Assembly (NCBI GenBank): GCA_000733355.1
Contig: JNVV01000086.1
Span: forward strand, 25,846 to 89,845
DNA length: 64,000 nucleotides
Source: Falciphora oryzae
Taxonomy: Eukaryota; Ascomycota; Sordariomycetes; Magnaporthales; Magnaporthaceae
Direction: 5' to 3'
The notes beneath the pieces are model-generated. The model saw nothing but the letters and a program-made list of their open reading frames with translations, was not told where the DNA came from and searched no databases. The translations under genes were made by a program, and so were the position numbers. Below, one piece after another: positions 11,456 through 23,189 of the stretch; positions within the stretch are counted from its first letter, which is position 1; each line of letters begins with the position of its first letter.

Positions 11456-11467
11456 CCCCCCCCTCCC
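11456..11467 (-). promoter_or_regulatory. Polypurine tract of Gypsy-2
   Basis: On the minus strand GGGAGGGGGGGG lies three bases upstream of the 3' LTR, the expected place for the plus-strand DNA primer in reverse transcription. Confidence 0.75.
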
Positions 11468-11519
11468 AAAAGGAAGCGCGCCCTTCCCCTTCAAAACCTT
11501 GCCCTTCGCCGGCGCAAGG

Positions 11520-14500
11520 CGTACTTCGGGGTCGGCTTCTAGTCAGCCGGGATCTCGTCGTCCGGGTGCTCCGGGTCCGTTTTATCCTTCTGCTAGGCCT
11601 CGTGCCAGTCCTTCAACCGCTTTAAGGGGCCTGGCTGTTCCGGGTAAGCTTTATAAAAGGCGTACAACACCGCCGGCGAGTTTTTAAAATTGCTGGCGTT
11701 GTAATACTTTGCGTCTGGATCCCAGCCCTTCCACTGCACCTGGTACTGCAATTTCCTATAATTAACTCTTAATAAAAAAATGTGGTCCACCTCCCACTCC
11801 TCCTTTCCAAATACAACCTCCGCTTCCGGCTTTGGGGGCTTTTAGCCCCGAAATGGGTTATCGGGATATTTCCTTAGCCTGTCCGCGTGAAAAACCTTCG
11901 AGCCTCGCCACCCGTCCGGCACTTCCAATTTAAACGAGTGGCCCTTTATGGCCGCAACCCGATAATGTTATTAAATTATAGGAAAGTTTAGCTTATCGCT
12001 TGGTCGGTCCGTTAGGTTCGTTTTTTTAAAAATAAACACCTGGTTTCCTACCCTAAAGTCGGATTCCCTGCGGTGCTTATTAGCTTGCTCCGTCATTCGT
12101 CGCTATAATTTTTTTAAAATCGCCCTCGCGCGTTCCACGTACTCCTAAAGGCGGCTGGCTATAGCCTGCCCTTTTTATTTAAAAAAACGTTCCGTTGTGG
12201 GTATTCCTTTAAACTTTACGGTTTTTTTATGCCAGTCGTAATAATTTATTGGGAGAAAGCCCGTAGTTATTTCGTAAGGCAACATACCTTCCAAAGCTTT
12301 ATGCGGAAATAAGGCTTACGCCTAGTTCAATGCGGGAATAGCGTTTAATTAATTATTTTGGTAATGGTTAACGTATATACGTAATTTTTAGTTTACGTAT
12401 TTATTTATAATTTCCGCCTAACCTGCTGATTGGAAATGGCCCGCGGAAAAAAGGCGCTAGTTAATGCCCAGTATTTTGGCAAGCTTATTTATTAAGTTGG
12501 CTACGAACTGGGGGCTTTTGTTTAACCCCACAATTATTAGCAATCCGTGGTTACGGAACGGTTTTTGGTAGTACCATATCAGGGCTGCGTTCCGTGCTAT
12601 AGCCATTCGGTAATATAAAATAATCCACGATTTTTTATTTAAGCAATCGATAATAACCAGCGCGTTATTATATCCTTTTTTATTTTTAGGCATGCTTTTA
12701 AAATTTATTACAAAATGCTGCCTTGGCCGTTTAGGGATAGGGAGGGGGTGTAAAAGCCTTAGGGTTTTATCCCGGGGAATTTTAGCGGATTGGCAAGCGC
12801 AGTTGGCGACGTACCTGTTAACGTTTGCGCTTTGCCTTTTCCACTAATACAGGGCTCCCACTAGGCGTTTTATTTTATTTTTGCTTAAATATACGAAAGG
12901 CAGCTTATCGTGGGCTTTTCGAATAATTTAGGCCGGCAGCGTGGGGTTATTAGCCGGGATCACAAGGCGACCGTTTTTCAGCAAATACCTTTTTTTAGTC
13001 AAGCTTTAAAAAACTTCACCGCTTCGAGCTTTTTATCGGTTTTTTTTAAAAGTAATAAAAGTAAGGTTAGCTCGAAATGCAAAATTTGTTAATATTATCG
13101 TCGTAAGGGGAAAGTTTTCCCGAGGTGCCACGTTGGCTTTATCGGTCGTGGTTACCTTTAGTTTAAAAATGCGCAGCGTTTTTTCGGCTTCCTGCTTTAG
13201 CTTTTGGGTGGCCAGTTTTTCCGTTTTCCGCGTTAAAGCGTCCGCCACGTTTTGGCCCCCTGGCTTATACCAAATCACGAAATGGTATTGGGATAGGAAA
13301 TTTGCTTAGCCCGTTTGTTTTATATTTAGTTAACGTTTTGTGGAGAAATATTCCAGGGCTTAATGGTTGGTAATAACCTTAAAAGGTTCCGTTTGTTAGC
13401 TGCCGATTAATTCGGCCTTTTAAACCTTAAGGCCCCGAACCACTGCTAAAAATTTCTTATTATGGGCTTCGTAATTTAGCTTAGCACCGTTTATGGTTTT
13501 TAAATAAAAAGCTATAGGGTGCCAATCCTTTTCGCCTTTTTCCCGCTGGCTTAATATTCCCGCTACCACTCCGTTTAACGCATTCGTTTCCATCCGTATA
13601 GCCAGGTGCTATCGTAATATCTTAGGACGGGGGCCGCAAAAAATCGCCCCTTTAAAGCGTTAAAGGCCTGTTAACATTTAAAAAACCATTTAAAAAGTAC
13701 GTCCTTTTTCGTTAGTTGCGTTAAGGGTTTCGCAAAGCGATTATATTCCGGAACGAACTTGCGGTAAAAATTGCAAAAGCTTAAAAACGACTAAATCCTT
13801 TTTACCGTTAAAAGCTGCTTCCAATTTCGAACGACGGCTATTTTTTTAAAGTCGACGGCCACGCCTTAAATCCCGATAATAAACCCCAGGAATTTTGTTT
13901 ATTTCACGTGAAATTCGCATTTTTTAAGGTTAGCTTAAAAGCCGGCTTTTTGTAATCGTTTTAAAACTTTTCGCACGTGTTGCTTATGTTCGGCTTTAAT
14001 ATCGAACTAAATTAAAATGTTATTAATGTATGCTAAGTAAAAATTATTTAGGTAATTTATTAAAACGCTGTTAATATATTTTTAAAAAGTGGCTGGGCCG
14101 TTGGTTAAGCCGAAAGGTAGCACTTTATATTTAAAAATGCCGTAGCGGGTGCGAAAAATTATTAAGTCCTTGTTGCCGGCGGCTATCCGGATGCGGTGGA
14201 AGGTTTGGCGGATATTTATTTTCGTGAAAATGCGAGCGCTTTTAATCCTGGTTAGTGTTTTTTCGATTAGCGGTAGCGGGCAAACGTCCTTTTTGGTAAT
14301 GGCGTTTAATTTCCAATAATCCACGCAAAAACGCAAAAATCCATTGCTTTTGCGTGCGAAAAAAATGGGTGCTGCCTATAATGCGTTGCTGGGCTCGATA
14401 AAGCCTTTTTGGAAAAACTTTTTTAAATATTTCCTGCACGTTTCCAGCTCTTTTAAGGACATTTTATAAAGCGGACTATATATAAAATCCTCTGGTGGGC

Positions 14501-15775
14501 TTGTCAGCTCCAGGCGGTGGTCCACGCCCTTTTTAAACGGGGGTATTTCGTTGGACTTGGCTTTGCTAAAGCTTTCCAGCAAATTCCGATACTCCAAAAG
14601 GACCGTTTTTAATGCGCGTTGCCGAAATTCCTTATCGTCGTAAGGAAATAGCTCCTCCGCTTAAGCCAATTCCCGTTTTTTAAAAATAAATTTATCCAGC
14701 TCGTGGAAACTAATTGCCGCCAGGTCGGTGTTTTCCTTCGCTTAATTTTCGGCTACCCGTTAAAAGCCTACCGCGTTTAATACAGCCACGTCGGGGGGTC
14801 GGTGCATATACCAGCTAACCAAATCTCGTTTAAGGATGTAAACCCTTTGCCCGTTTCGGCCGGAGTGGGAGGAGGGCCTTTCCGGAACCCTCCGGGTTCG
14901 GGGTTGCGGTTTAGAGGTTGGGCGGGGGTAAGGAAAGCCCGCCAGCTCTCGTTCCATTTTGGCCAAATCCTCCCCCGAAACTTTCCTTTATTTATGCTTG
15001 GCAAGCTTTAAGGCGGCTATCTAAAAGTTTTGGATAACCTGCTTAAAAGGTTTTGGGGCTGGCTCCGCTAATCGCCGTTTTTCGGCCAGCTGCAACTTTT
15101 GCAATTAAGCGCGGATCGCGGCCAAAATCTGCTGTCGTTCGCTGGGCTTTGGTCCGGGGTTTAGCGCGATTTTAGGTGTGGGCTTCGCTTGCTTGAAAAT
15201 CCTTTATTTTTTCAGCTGGCGATCCTTTTTTTTAAATTTAGCGTTTCGGGCGCGTACTTCGTTATCCTAGCGGATTTTTTTAAGTAAGCGGCTTTCGCTG
15301 GCGCCCATTTCGATATCGTAGGCATTCCTTTAAAGCAATACTAACTTTGGAAAAATAAGCTGTCGTTTGCGGCAGTTTACCAGGGTGTCGTGGTAATTTA
15401 GGAACTTTTTTCCTATTATTAGGTTATAGTGCATATCGATAACTAAAAAAAAAATTTGGGAAAATAACCGCTGCCGTATTTTAAAAAAGGCGACCAAAGC
15501 TACGTTTATCACCTGCGTGCTTTAGCTTTTGTAATCGCCGATCGCTTGGTGTTCGAAATTAATAATGCAGCGAGGTTTAAATTTTATAAGCTTTTTCGCG
15601 AAATTTAAGCTTATAAAAAAATATCCGTTTGTTCCGGTATTAATTAGCGCTGTGGCAAAAAAAGAAAATCCGTTAATTATTATTTTAAAAGTTAAAATTA
15701 TGGGGTCCTTTTCGAAATGTTTAGCAAAAAAATCGTAAAAAATTTTCTTTATGCCAAATGCCACTGTTAACATTT
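11520..15775 (-). pseudogene. Gypsy-2 protease, RT, RNase H, integrase, chromodomain (decayed)
   Basis: Minus-strand pol. Protease near 15640-15770 has LINTGTNGYFF, where catalytic Asp is now Asn. RT near 14082-14597 includes MRFCVDYWKLNAITKKD and VLPFGLTNGPATF; the YxDD box near 14000-14030 reads YINN. RNase H and the tether GGQNVADALTRK lie near 13200-13560. The integrase core near 12457-12693 is NNALVIIDCLNKKSW.... The C-terminal chromodomain at 11593-11790 shows LQYQVQWKGWDPD and NFKNSP. The Asp-to-Asn changes and Trp/Gln stops all fit G-to-A and C-to-T mutation. The frame changes between RT and RNase H, so at least one indel is present. Confidence 0.85.
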
Positions 15776-15796
15776 TTAGCCCTGGGATAAAGTTTA

Positions 15797-16226
15797 ACGT
15801 GGTTCATTAGCTTGTGCCATAAACCAGAGTGTGCCACATTTGAAAATTTTATATTAAACGCGATTTTCGATACCCTTGCTAATTCGGCCAATATAAGCCC
15901 AAATTTAACCAAATTTAAAAAGGTTATATTTAATTAAATAAAAAATTTAATTTAATTTTCTTGGATTGTTATTATTACTTTTTTAGGGTTAGTTTATAGC
16001 ATTGTATAATACATTGTGTAAAATATGCAAATTAACTTAAAAGGGTAATAATAAAAATCTAAGAAAATTAAATTAAATTTTTTATTTAGTTAAATATAAC
16101 CTTTTTAAATTTGGTTAAATTTGGGCTTATATTGGCCGAGTTAGCAAGGGTATCGAAAATCGCGTTTAATATGGGATTTTTAAGTGTGGCACACTTTGGT
16201 TTGTGGCACAAGCTGGTGAACTACGT
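15797..16226. mobile_element. MITE-1: 430-bp palindromic pogo-type MITE
   Basis: Nearly the whole 430 bp is one inverted repeat: about 195-bp arms around a short centre near 16010. TA duplication at 15795-15796 and 16227-16228. The tips start ACGTGGTTCATTAGC as in the pogo elements, but their inner block is of the GTGCCATA/GTGCCACA type. It has no coding capacity and is presumably moved by a pogo transposase. It lies between protease and the gag zinc knuckle of Gypsy-2. Same family and size as MITE-2 and MITE-4. Confidence 0.9.
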
Positions 16227-16234
16227 TAATGCTT

Positions 16235-18191
16235 CCAAGGCAATTAATTTTCTAAATCCTCGGCTTTATTATCGTTTTCCAGGTTAGCGCCGGCTGCTTT
16301 AAGCTCCTCCCCGTTAAATTTTATAATTCGTTAAACGATAACGTTTAGGCGAAACTCCTCGCGCTGCTTTTTATCGCCTTTAGGGCAATCGAAAGCCCGG
16401 TGGCCGGTTTCGCGGCAATTAAAGCATTGGCCTTTTTTAATCAATTTTTTAATTTCGTCCGNNNNNNNNNNNNNNNNNNNNNNNNNNNNNNNNNNNNNNN
16501 NNNNNNNNNNNNNNNNNNNNNNNNNNNNNNNNNNNNNNNNNNNNNNNNNNNNNNNNNNNNNNNNNNNNNNNNNNNNNNNNNNNNNNNNNNNNNNNNNNNN
16601 NNNNNNNNNNNNNNNNNNNNNNNNNNNNNNNNNNNNNNNNNNNNNNNNNNNNNNNNNNNNNNNNNNNNNNNNNNNNNNNNNNNNNNNNNNNNNNNNNNNN
16701 NNNNNNNNNNNNNNNNNNNNNNNNNNNNNNNNNNNNNNNNNNNNNNNNNNNNNNNNNNNNNNNNNNNNNNNNNNNNNNNNNNNNNNNNNNNNNNNNNNNN
16801 NNNNNNNNNNNNNNNNNNNNNNNNNNNNNNNNNNNNNNNNNNNNNNNNNNNNNNNNNNNNNNNNNNNNNNNNNNNNNNNNNNNNNNNNNNNNNNNNNNNN
16901 NNNNNNNNNNNNNNNNNNNNNNNNNNNNNNNNNNNNNNNNNNNNNNNNNNNNNNNNNNNNNNNNNNNNNNNNNNNNNNNNNNNNNNNNNNNNNNNNNNNN
17001 NNNNNNNNNNNNCAAATCGAAAGCGTCGTAGGCCTTTTCTTTAGCATTAGCGTCGTAATACTTCTGTTAAAAATGCTTTATAAAAGCGGCATATATGGTA
17101 ATTCGCTAAAAATGCTTTTTGCGGGTGTAAGGCAATAGCATTTTAGCTGCGTTACTATTAAAGCGTTTTTTAACATAAACGAATTTATCGTAATTGGTTA
17201 AATAAAAGCTACCGTCGCATTCCAGCTTCTTTTTAATTTGCTAATACCAAATTTCGAACTCCACGTCGTCCTTTTCGGGGTTTAAAAAAAAACGAAAAGG
17301 GTTTTTTATTTTGGTTTTGGTGGCGCGCTATGCTTTTATAACCGAATCGGTTAGGGTTAAATGGCGAAAGCGCTTATCGGTCGCAGCCGGCTTAATGGCT
17401 ATATTAACGATAGCTGCCTTTAGGTCGGCAATTTTAACGTTTCGAGCTGCGATTTGCGCGAAAAGGTCCTTTAGCACCTAAAGGTTTTAATTAATGCTTT
17501 CGGCGTGGCTCTAGTTGGCGGAAATGCGAAAAGCGTCCTTGCCGCTTTTGCTAATGCCGTGGCACCAATCGTACATATACCCCAAATTAAAATCCAATTA
17601 GACGGCTATCTGGTGTAAGGTCTTCCGCTAACCGTGGACTGCCTCCAGGCAAAAAAAGCAAAGTTTAACCTTTTTGTAAAAAGCTTCGGGGTTTTCGGCC
17701 TAAAAATTCCGGAACGTTTTAAACGAATACGGATTATTAAAATTCGAAAATGCTATTTGGGCTCGTTTAGAAATGGGGGCGAGGTAAAAAAACGGATTTT
17801 TTTTCCGGGCGGCATGCTCGCTAAAATAAATTATTTGGTTTATTAAATTTTAGTTTTAGGTACTTTTAAAAGCTTAATAGCGGATTTGCTTGTTTATATT
17901 TTCCTAAAAAGAAATAATTTTATCCTTAAAAGCTGCGTAGGTTAAATCGGTGGCTAGCTTTTTAAGCTTTTCGTCGGATTCGACGTTAACGCTTTCGCGG
18001 CGGAGGTGGTGGGCCGGCGCTTTAAACAGGTTGCTGTTTAAGCCGGAACCGGCGGCCTGTTTACTAGCACGGCGGCTGGCCCGGAAAAACAAGCGTTCGA
18101 AATCCTCTATTGCGAAACGAATTAATTTTCGGGCTTTTTCGAAGCGTGCCGTTTTAGCCGCGGCCTCGGCATCGTGGTCAGGCATGGTCAC
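16235..18191 (-). pseudogene. Gypsy-2 gag with CCHC zinc knuckle (decayed, contains gap)
   Basis: Minus-strand gag. The probable start is near 18191 (MTMPDHDAEAAAKTARFEKA), followed by an Ala/Arg-rich helical stretch and a capsid-like body with stops to about 17030. A 551-base gap falls in the body. After it, DEIKKLIKKGQCFNC...GHRAFDC near 16380-16440 is a complete CX2CX4HX4C zinc knuckle for RNA packaging. The end of the frame is near 16331, before MITE-1. The two sides of the gap are in different frames as assembled, which says little because the gap length is unknown. Confidence 0.8.
16462..17012. other. Assembly gap (551 N) in Gypsy-2 gag
   Basis: Run of N. It hides the C-terminal part of the capsid region. 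Apparent open frames across it are artefacts. Confidence 1.
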
Positions 18192-18318
18192 CTAACAGGT
18201 AAATCAGTTTTTAGGTCGGGTTACGCCGTTACGGGCAGCTTCCTTAAACAGGCAGCAATTATCGGGCTGCGCCTCGTGCAAATAATATTGCTGCCTTCGC
18301 AAGCAGTTAAACAAATTA

Positions 18319-18328
18319 AGCTTTAAAT
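18319..18328 (-). promoter_or_regulatory. Putative self-priming site of Gypsy-2
   Basis: Directly after the 5' LTR the RNA-sense strand reads ATTTAAAGCT and not the TGG of a tRNA primer site. Its reverse complement AGCTTTAAAT occurs in RNA sense inside both LTRs (11295-11304, 18393-18402). This is the layout of Tf1/sushi-type self-priming, in which the 5' end of the transcript folds back as primer. Confidence 0.55.
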
Positions 18329-18550
18329 TGTTACGATATCCGTATCGGGCAAAAAAACGAGGCTGCGATATACCCGTAGGGTTAAATTGGCTATTTAAAG
18401 CTAAAGAACAGGAAGGGATCGCGGTGCTCCGCACCGGGGTTAATTGGCAGGGTTTTCTATGCGGCCAATTGGAGCACGGGCCAACTGTCGCCACGTAACT
18501 ATAAGGGCCTGAGGACCGGCAAGCCCAAAAGGGCCTGCCGTGCTATAACA
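18329..18550 (-). repeat. Gypsy-2 5' LTR
   Basis: 222 bp, same ends as 11231-11452. On the minus strand it is upstream of gag and should carry the promoter. Differences from its partner are mostly transitions. Confidence 0.93.
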
Positions 18551-19554
18551 ACTAATGGAATTAGCTATCTGCCTTTACGCTTAAAAGCGCTCCGCTTAGG
18601 TTGATATTTTCCTTGCATTTTAATGGGATATTAACAATTTAACCACGTCGGCTACGAATTGCTTACCGTACGAATTTCTTTTCAAATTTAAGCTCTTTAG
18701 ACCCGTTACTCGCTTTACCAATTTAAACCTAAAGGATACACCTAACCTCTAATACATATGTAAGCATTTCCGTTGTAAGGCTTAGTACGTTATGGACCTC
18801 GCTACCTTTAAAATGAAAAGGCTATACGATAACAAACACCGCTATAAAAAGTTTAACGAAGGAAACCAAATCTGGTTAAAGATAGGTGCCGCTTATAAGC
18901 CTCGCGGAGGAATTGTAAATAACAAAACAGCCCCTTTTCGCTAGGGACCTTATACGATTAGGAAAAAGGTTTTACCCCTAGCTTATAAGCTCGAATTACC
19001 TATTAACGGCATTAGGATTTACCTAGTGATATCCATTTAGCATCTCCTTCGCTACCACGCTAAAAACGATCCCTTTTAGCGAATACCAGTACCACTTAGC
19101 CCTATTAACTATACCCCGGCTAACAACAAATCCGACGACTTTAGCAACCCCGACGACAAATCGTTCGAAATTAAACGTATTACTAACTACAAGGTTAAAA
19201 GGGGCGGCTCCGTCAAGTATTACGTGGTTTGGAAAGGATACGGAAACCACGAAGGCATTTAAAAGCCTAAAGCCAACTTTAAGCACGCACCTAAGGTAGT
19301 TAAGGCCTACGAAAAGTCGCAGGCAACTTTAACCGCGCTTAAAGGTAAAGTTAACGCTTTGCCGATGGCCCTTTCCCAGCAGCCAACGACGCCTTTAAAG
19401 CTTAGGAACCTGCTCCGGTTAAGCGCGGTCGTAAACGCCCGCGCAAAAACTAAACGCCGTAAAAGCGAGAGAGGAAAAAAAAAGGATTACCAAATCATAA
19501 CATTGTTTATATTTAGCATCGAGGTCGATGCTGTTTTTTTAAAAGGCCGGCATT
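18551..19554 (+). pseudogene. Gypsy-1 integrase C-terminus and chromodomain (decayed)
   Basis: Resumes the Gypsy-1 polyprotein after Gypsy-2. Near 18800-19020 it reads LATFKMKRLYDNKHRYKKF, then GPYTIRKKVLPLAYKLELP, typical of the region between integrase core and chromodomain. A chromodomain follows near 19150-19290 (FEIKRITNYKVKRGGSVKYY, VVWKGYGNHEGI-stop-KP). It binds modified histone tails and steers insertion in chromoviruses. A basic C-terminal tail continues to about 19500. Stops are fewer here than in the RT region. Confidence 0.8.
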
Positions 19555-19756
19555 TGTTACGGCCAGTAGGGCCCTAATCGCTAATAAAAAAGTTGGGCCT
19601 GGAAACCCTTATCGCCCGATAAAAGAGGAGGTTCCACAGGGTAGATCCCGCACAAAGATATTTCAAATTTCTGCAAAGCCAGGCCTCCAGCTTCCAACCT
19701 ACTTTAAATATCATCTTTTTACTACTCCAATTTCTCTGCCCTCGACTGCTTTAACA
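19555..19756 (+). repeat. Putative 3' LTR of Gypsy-1
   Basis: 202 bp running from TGTTACGG to TTTAACA, with inverted termini TGTTA/TAACA like the Gypsy-2 LTR, placed just after the Gypsy-1 tail. The partner LTR and the far target duplication are outside the window, so the borders are inferred. Confidence 0.45.
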
Positions 19757-19769
19757 TTTAGTACCATAT

Positions 19770-20100
19770 GCGATTTTTTAAAAATTATTTTATATAAAAA
19801 AACAAAAAAATTAACATCTTTACGTTAGGCTTTTAAATTTAATTTGTATAATAAACTCGTTATATGCTAACAAATGCAGGGTAAGCTAACTTAATTAAAT
19901 CCACAAGCATTATTTAACGCTATAAGTTTTTATAAACCGACCTTATACACCGAATTACTAAAGCACTTTATAAAGCTAAAGCTTTGTAAACGCACCTTGC
20001 ATATCGCTTTTAAAGCAACAAACTAGTACAGGGTAAATAGTGCAGGGTAGGTAGGGTTTATATACCTTATAACAACTAAATACATTAGTTTCCTTTTATA
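19770..20100 (+). repeat. Unclassified repeat R1, copy 1
   Basis: Aligns by eye with 54610-54975. Shared landmarks in the same order are GCGATTTTTTAAAAATTATT, CATCTTTACGTTAGGCTTTT, the iterated motif TGCAGGGTARG, and CTAAATACATTAGTTT. No open frame. This copy is more AT-rich than the other, as if RIP-mutated. 20101-20284, on its right, is AT-rich and shows nothing I recognise. Confidence 0.6.
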
Positions 20101-20284
20101 ACAGCTAATACGCGATTTTAAAAGGGCAAATAATAGGATTTAGGATTTTTATAAAAAATACCCCAATAAATTAAAACAACCAAATTAGTAACGAAATCTC
20201 GCTAAAGCGCTAAGCTACGTACATAACTTTTCCTAGATTTTGTTAAACTTTTTTTTATTTTCAACCTTTTTTTTTAAACGATTA

Positions 20285-20628
20285 TATAACAAAGGGTTAA
20301 AAACGACTGTAAAAAAATCTTTTATATTGCAAATAATCTTTTTAAGGGCTTAAAAGATGCTTTAGGAAAAAGGAATCTCTCGAAGAGGCCATAAAGGTGG
20401 CAGTGTTTATATAAACCACCTTAATCCATGCGAAATATTAAATGCACAATTTTGCACTGCCTTTTATCTTTTACCGCTTAGCTTTAAGTTTGTTAAGCCT
20501 TATGCAAGCCGCTTATGCAAGCCTGCGGACCTCCGTAAAGCCGGTCCGGAAGCTGGCTACCAAAAGCCAATTAGTAAAGCCGATTGGTTAGGGCCGTCCA
20601 ATGGGTCCATAGGTTCTTCCGTATAACA
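20285..20628 (-). repeat. Solo LTR-1 of the Gypsy-3 family
   Basis: 344 bp, TATAACAAAGGG...TTCCGTATAACA, clearly related to the Gypsy-3 LTRs (shared AATAATCTTTTT, GGTTTATATAAACCACC, CATGCGAAATATTAAATGCA). The terminal TG is TA here, a RIP-type change. No matching 5-bp duplication is evident (GATTA left, TATAT right), so it may be a recombined or eroded copy. Confidence 0.75.
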
Positions 20629-20831
20629 TATATCCATAGCACGCATATTACTTTAAAGTTACGTAACTCCTTATATAACCTCCCGTACTGAGTGCAGGGT
20701 CCGGCGCCCCTCCTTACTAGCTTACCTTTATTCAGTCGTAATAATAAACTACTTTAATAATAACGTAAGCGTTAAAACCAAGGTCGCTTTTACTAATACG
20801 TAATTGCTTTAAATAAAAATTAAAACAAGTA

Positions 20832-21259
20832 ACGTGGTTTATCAGTAAATGACGCACCCTTACTAAGTGACGCATTTCAAATCTCATACTAAATGCCGTT
20901 TTTTTCAATTAAATAACTCGCTCAATTTAAGCCTAAAATTAACCAAATTTCTACACGTTGCATTCAATGAAATATAAAATTTAATTTAATTTTTTTAGAT
21001 TTTTATTATCACCCTTTCAAGGTTAGTTCGCAACATTATATAATACACTGTGTAAAATGCGCAAATTAACCTAAAAAGGTAAAAAAAAAACTGCAAAAAA
21101 TTTAAATTAAATTCTTTATTCCATTAAATATAACGTATAGAAATTTGGTTAATTTTAAGCTTAAATTAAGCGAGTTATTTAATCGAAAAAAACGGCATTT
21201 AGTATAGGATTTGAAATGCGTCACTTAGTAAGGGTGCGTCACTTACTAATAAACCACGT
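20832..21259. mobile_element. MITE-2: 428-bp palindromic pogo-type MITE
   Basis: Long inverted repeat over its full length, tips ACGTGGTTTATCAGTAAATG, inner block AAGTGACGCA, TA duplication at 20830-20831 and 21260-21261. Same family as MITE-1 and MITE-4. No coding. Flanks 20629-20829 and 21262-21429 are AT-rich spacer with no feature seen. Confidence 0.9.
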
Positions 21260-21599
21260 TATGCTAAATAAATAATATAAAAAAAACACTATCAATTTAT
21301 TTTATTTAAAGCATTTAAAATTTTAGGTTTTTTTATAACGTATTAAAAAATCGCTATAGCTAAATAAATAGTTAAATTTTAACGCTAAATAATAATTGTA
21401 AGTTTTAATTCGGTAAAATTATATGCGAGCTTAAAATCGCGCAACCGGACAGCCCTTCGAAATAATTCAATTTTAACACCGGAATCGAACTCCTCGCACC
21501 TAACTTGACCTAAAATCGATGCCGCATCGGGTACGCGCCGACGGCGCGGGCTTAAAATCGATGGAAATCGATTCCGGGCTCGCGGCCAGTCGACACGCC

Positions 21600-23105
21600 T
21601 CGACGGTGGATCCCCTTAACGCGCCTCCGGACGCGCGAAGGAATGCCAACACCGACAAAAAACCGGCGCGCGGACGTTAAAAGGAAAAAAAAAACGAAAT
21701 TATTAACAAACTAAAACCCTTTGTAATTAGTAAAAAGTTGCTGGAAATCCTGCAACTGGTATCGGAACTAACGAAATTAAAGGTCGACGCGGAAACGGCT
21801 CGCAAACGCGACGCTACCAAAGACGGACCGGTAACCAAAGCGACATTACAGGAATTGAAAGCAGAAATATTTACAAAGGTTAAAAATGCACTAATTGATA
21901 CCAGAAAGTCCTACGCCTTTGCCCTCGCCACGGACCTACCGGCCCTAGCACCGGACGGAAACGCGCTGAACCGAACGCGATAACAGCATCCGAATACGAC
22001 GTATCCCCCCCCGCGATTTATACCGTTAAAAGTCGAACGCGAAATAATCGTAACCGTAAAAAAAGCCCCGGAAGCAATTAAAAACCGATCGCAAATCAAC
22101 ACCTAACGGGTACTAAATAACCAACTCGGCACGGCGGTACGGGTAACGAAACGGCTCCAAAGCGGAAACGTAATAATATGCTTTTACGCAAACGCAAACG
22201 AATATAAAAAAAAGGACAAATAGGTAAAAAAGGTGTTTAAAAACTAAACAACAATCCGGGAACGGACATACGACGTAGTAATTAAAAGAGTAAAACAAAC
22301 AACACTGCCGAAGGACCTAAACCAATTTACTCGTAATTTAAACGCCAAAAACCGAAACGCGGAAGTTAAATCGGTACACGTATAACTAACCCGCACCCTT
22401 TACAAATACGCTATAATACTAGCACAAATCGGGTCCGCAACCGCCGCGGACCAAACTTGCAAGCAAAAACTAGTAATATAAACGGAACTATTTAAATGCG
22501 AACCGTTTACACTAAACGCTAAAGCCACCCAATGCTATAATTATTACGAATGGGGGTACCAACAAAAATTTTGCAAAAAACCGGGCCGCTACCCGCATTA
22601 CGGAAAACCGCAACACTAAAAAGGAGAAAGCCAATACGACGCCTACCCCTAACATAATAAAGCTACACCCAAATATGCAAACTGCGGCGAACCGCACCCG
22701 GCGTTTAACCGGGGTTACGAAATAACGCAACGGGCGATCGGGAAAACGAAAAAAGTATATTAAAACCGGCTAAAAAAATTTATATTAAAAGGATTAGCCC
22801 TTAAACAAACAAAAGCCACCACCACTTTCCCCATTTTCCAAACGCGCATACCCCCCGGCATTAAAAAACCACCGAGCCCTAACAAAAGGCGCAAACAAAA
22901 CTCGGACACAAATAACGATTTCCTAATCCGGTCCCCCGGTCGCCGAAAACCCGGCAAACCCCGCAAAAATTCGCAACTACCCAAAAGCCGGACCGCCATA
23001 CAACCGCCACCTATAACAAACTACGCCCCCAAAACGAACTCCCGGCTAACCCAACCCCCAATTACGGCAAACGAACAAATCCAAACAAAAACAGCCGGAA
23101 AATAA
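21600..23105 (+). pseudogene. LINE-2 ORF1 (gag-like, zinc knuckles; decayed)
   Basis: RNA-binding ORF1 protein of a Tad1-like LINE. Visible in order: a helical N-terminal part open at 21738-21980 (LQLVSELTKLKVDAETARKR), then AVRVTKRLQSGNVIICFYAN near 22130, RERTYDVVIKRVKQTTLP near 22250 and KCEPFTLNAKATQCYNYYEW near 22500. Two CCHC-type knuckles near 22530-22720 (CYNYYEWGYQQKFC and CANCGEPHPAFNR) follow, with several Cys or His lost by C-to-T or G-to-A change. The start codon is not certain, and stops are frequent. A Pro/Lys-rich tail runs to about 23105. Confidence 0.8.
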
Positions 23106-23189
23106 AAACGAATACCGGCCCCGTTAGAGCCGCTACCCTTATCCGAGCTGCTACCGATTAAAAATAGCACAATCCCGTTCGACGCACAA

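Larger units (their letters stand above)
11231..18550 (-). mobile_element. Gypsy-2: chromovirus with two 222-bp LTRs
   Basis: A 7320-bp element (551 bases are N) with LTRs 11231-11452 and 18329-18550 and a 5-bp target duplication ACTAG/ACTAA at 11226-11230 and 18551-18555 (the G-to-A difference fits RIP). Coding is on the minus strand, so the right LTR is the 5' one. It carries gag with a zinc knuckle, protease, RT, RNase H, integrase and a chromodomain, all with stops. The two LTRs differ mainly by transitions. It is inserted in Gypsy-1 integrase and carries a MITE at 15797-16226. Confidence 0.92.
1..19756 (+). mobile_element. Gypsy-1: old, heavily mutated Ty3/gypsy chromovirus, multiply interrupted
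   Basis: A Ty3/gypsy retrotransposon on the + strand whose 5' end lies left of the window. Its pieces are 1-498 and 2358-3424 (gag), 7463-11230 (protease, reverse transcriptase, RNase H, integrase) and 18551-19756 (integrase tail, chromodomain, putative 3' LTR). Between them sit two pogo transposons (499-2357, 3425-7462) and another gypsy element (11231-18550), each flanked by its own target duplication, so the pieces read on across the insertions. Almost every TGG, CAG or CAA expected by family comparison is a stop, the pattern of RIP. This is the oldest layer on the left side of the window. Clade placement rests on the chromodomain and is inference. Confidence 0.75.

Noticed and set aside
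16331..17047. Long frames across the N run
   Set aside because: Artefact of undefined bases in the 551-base gap.
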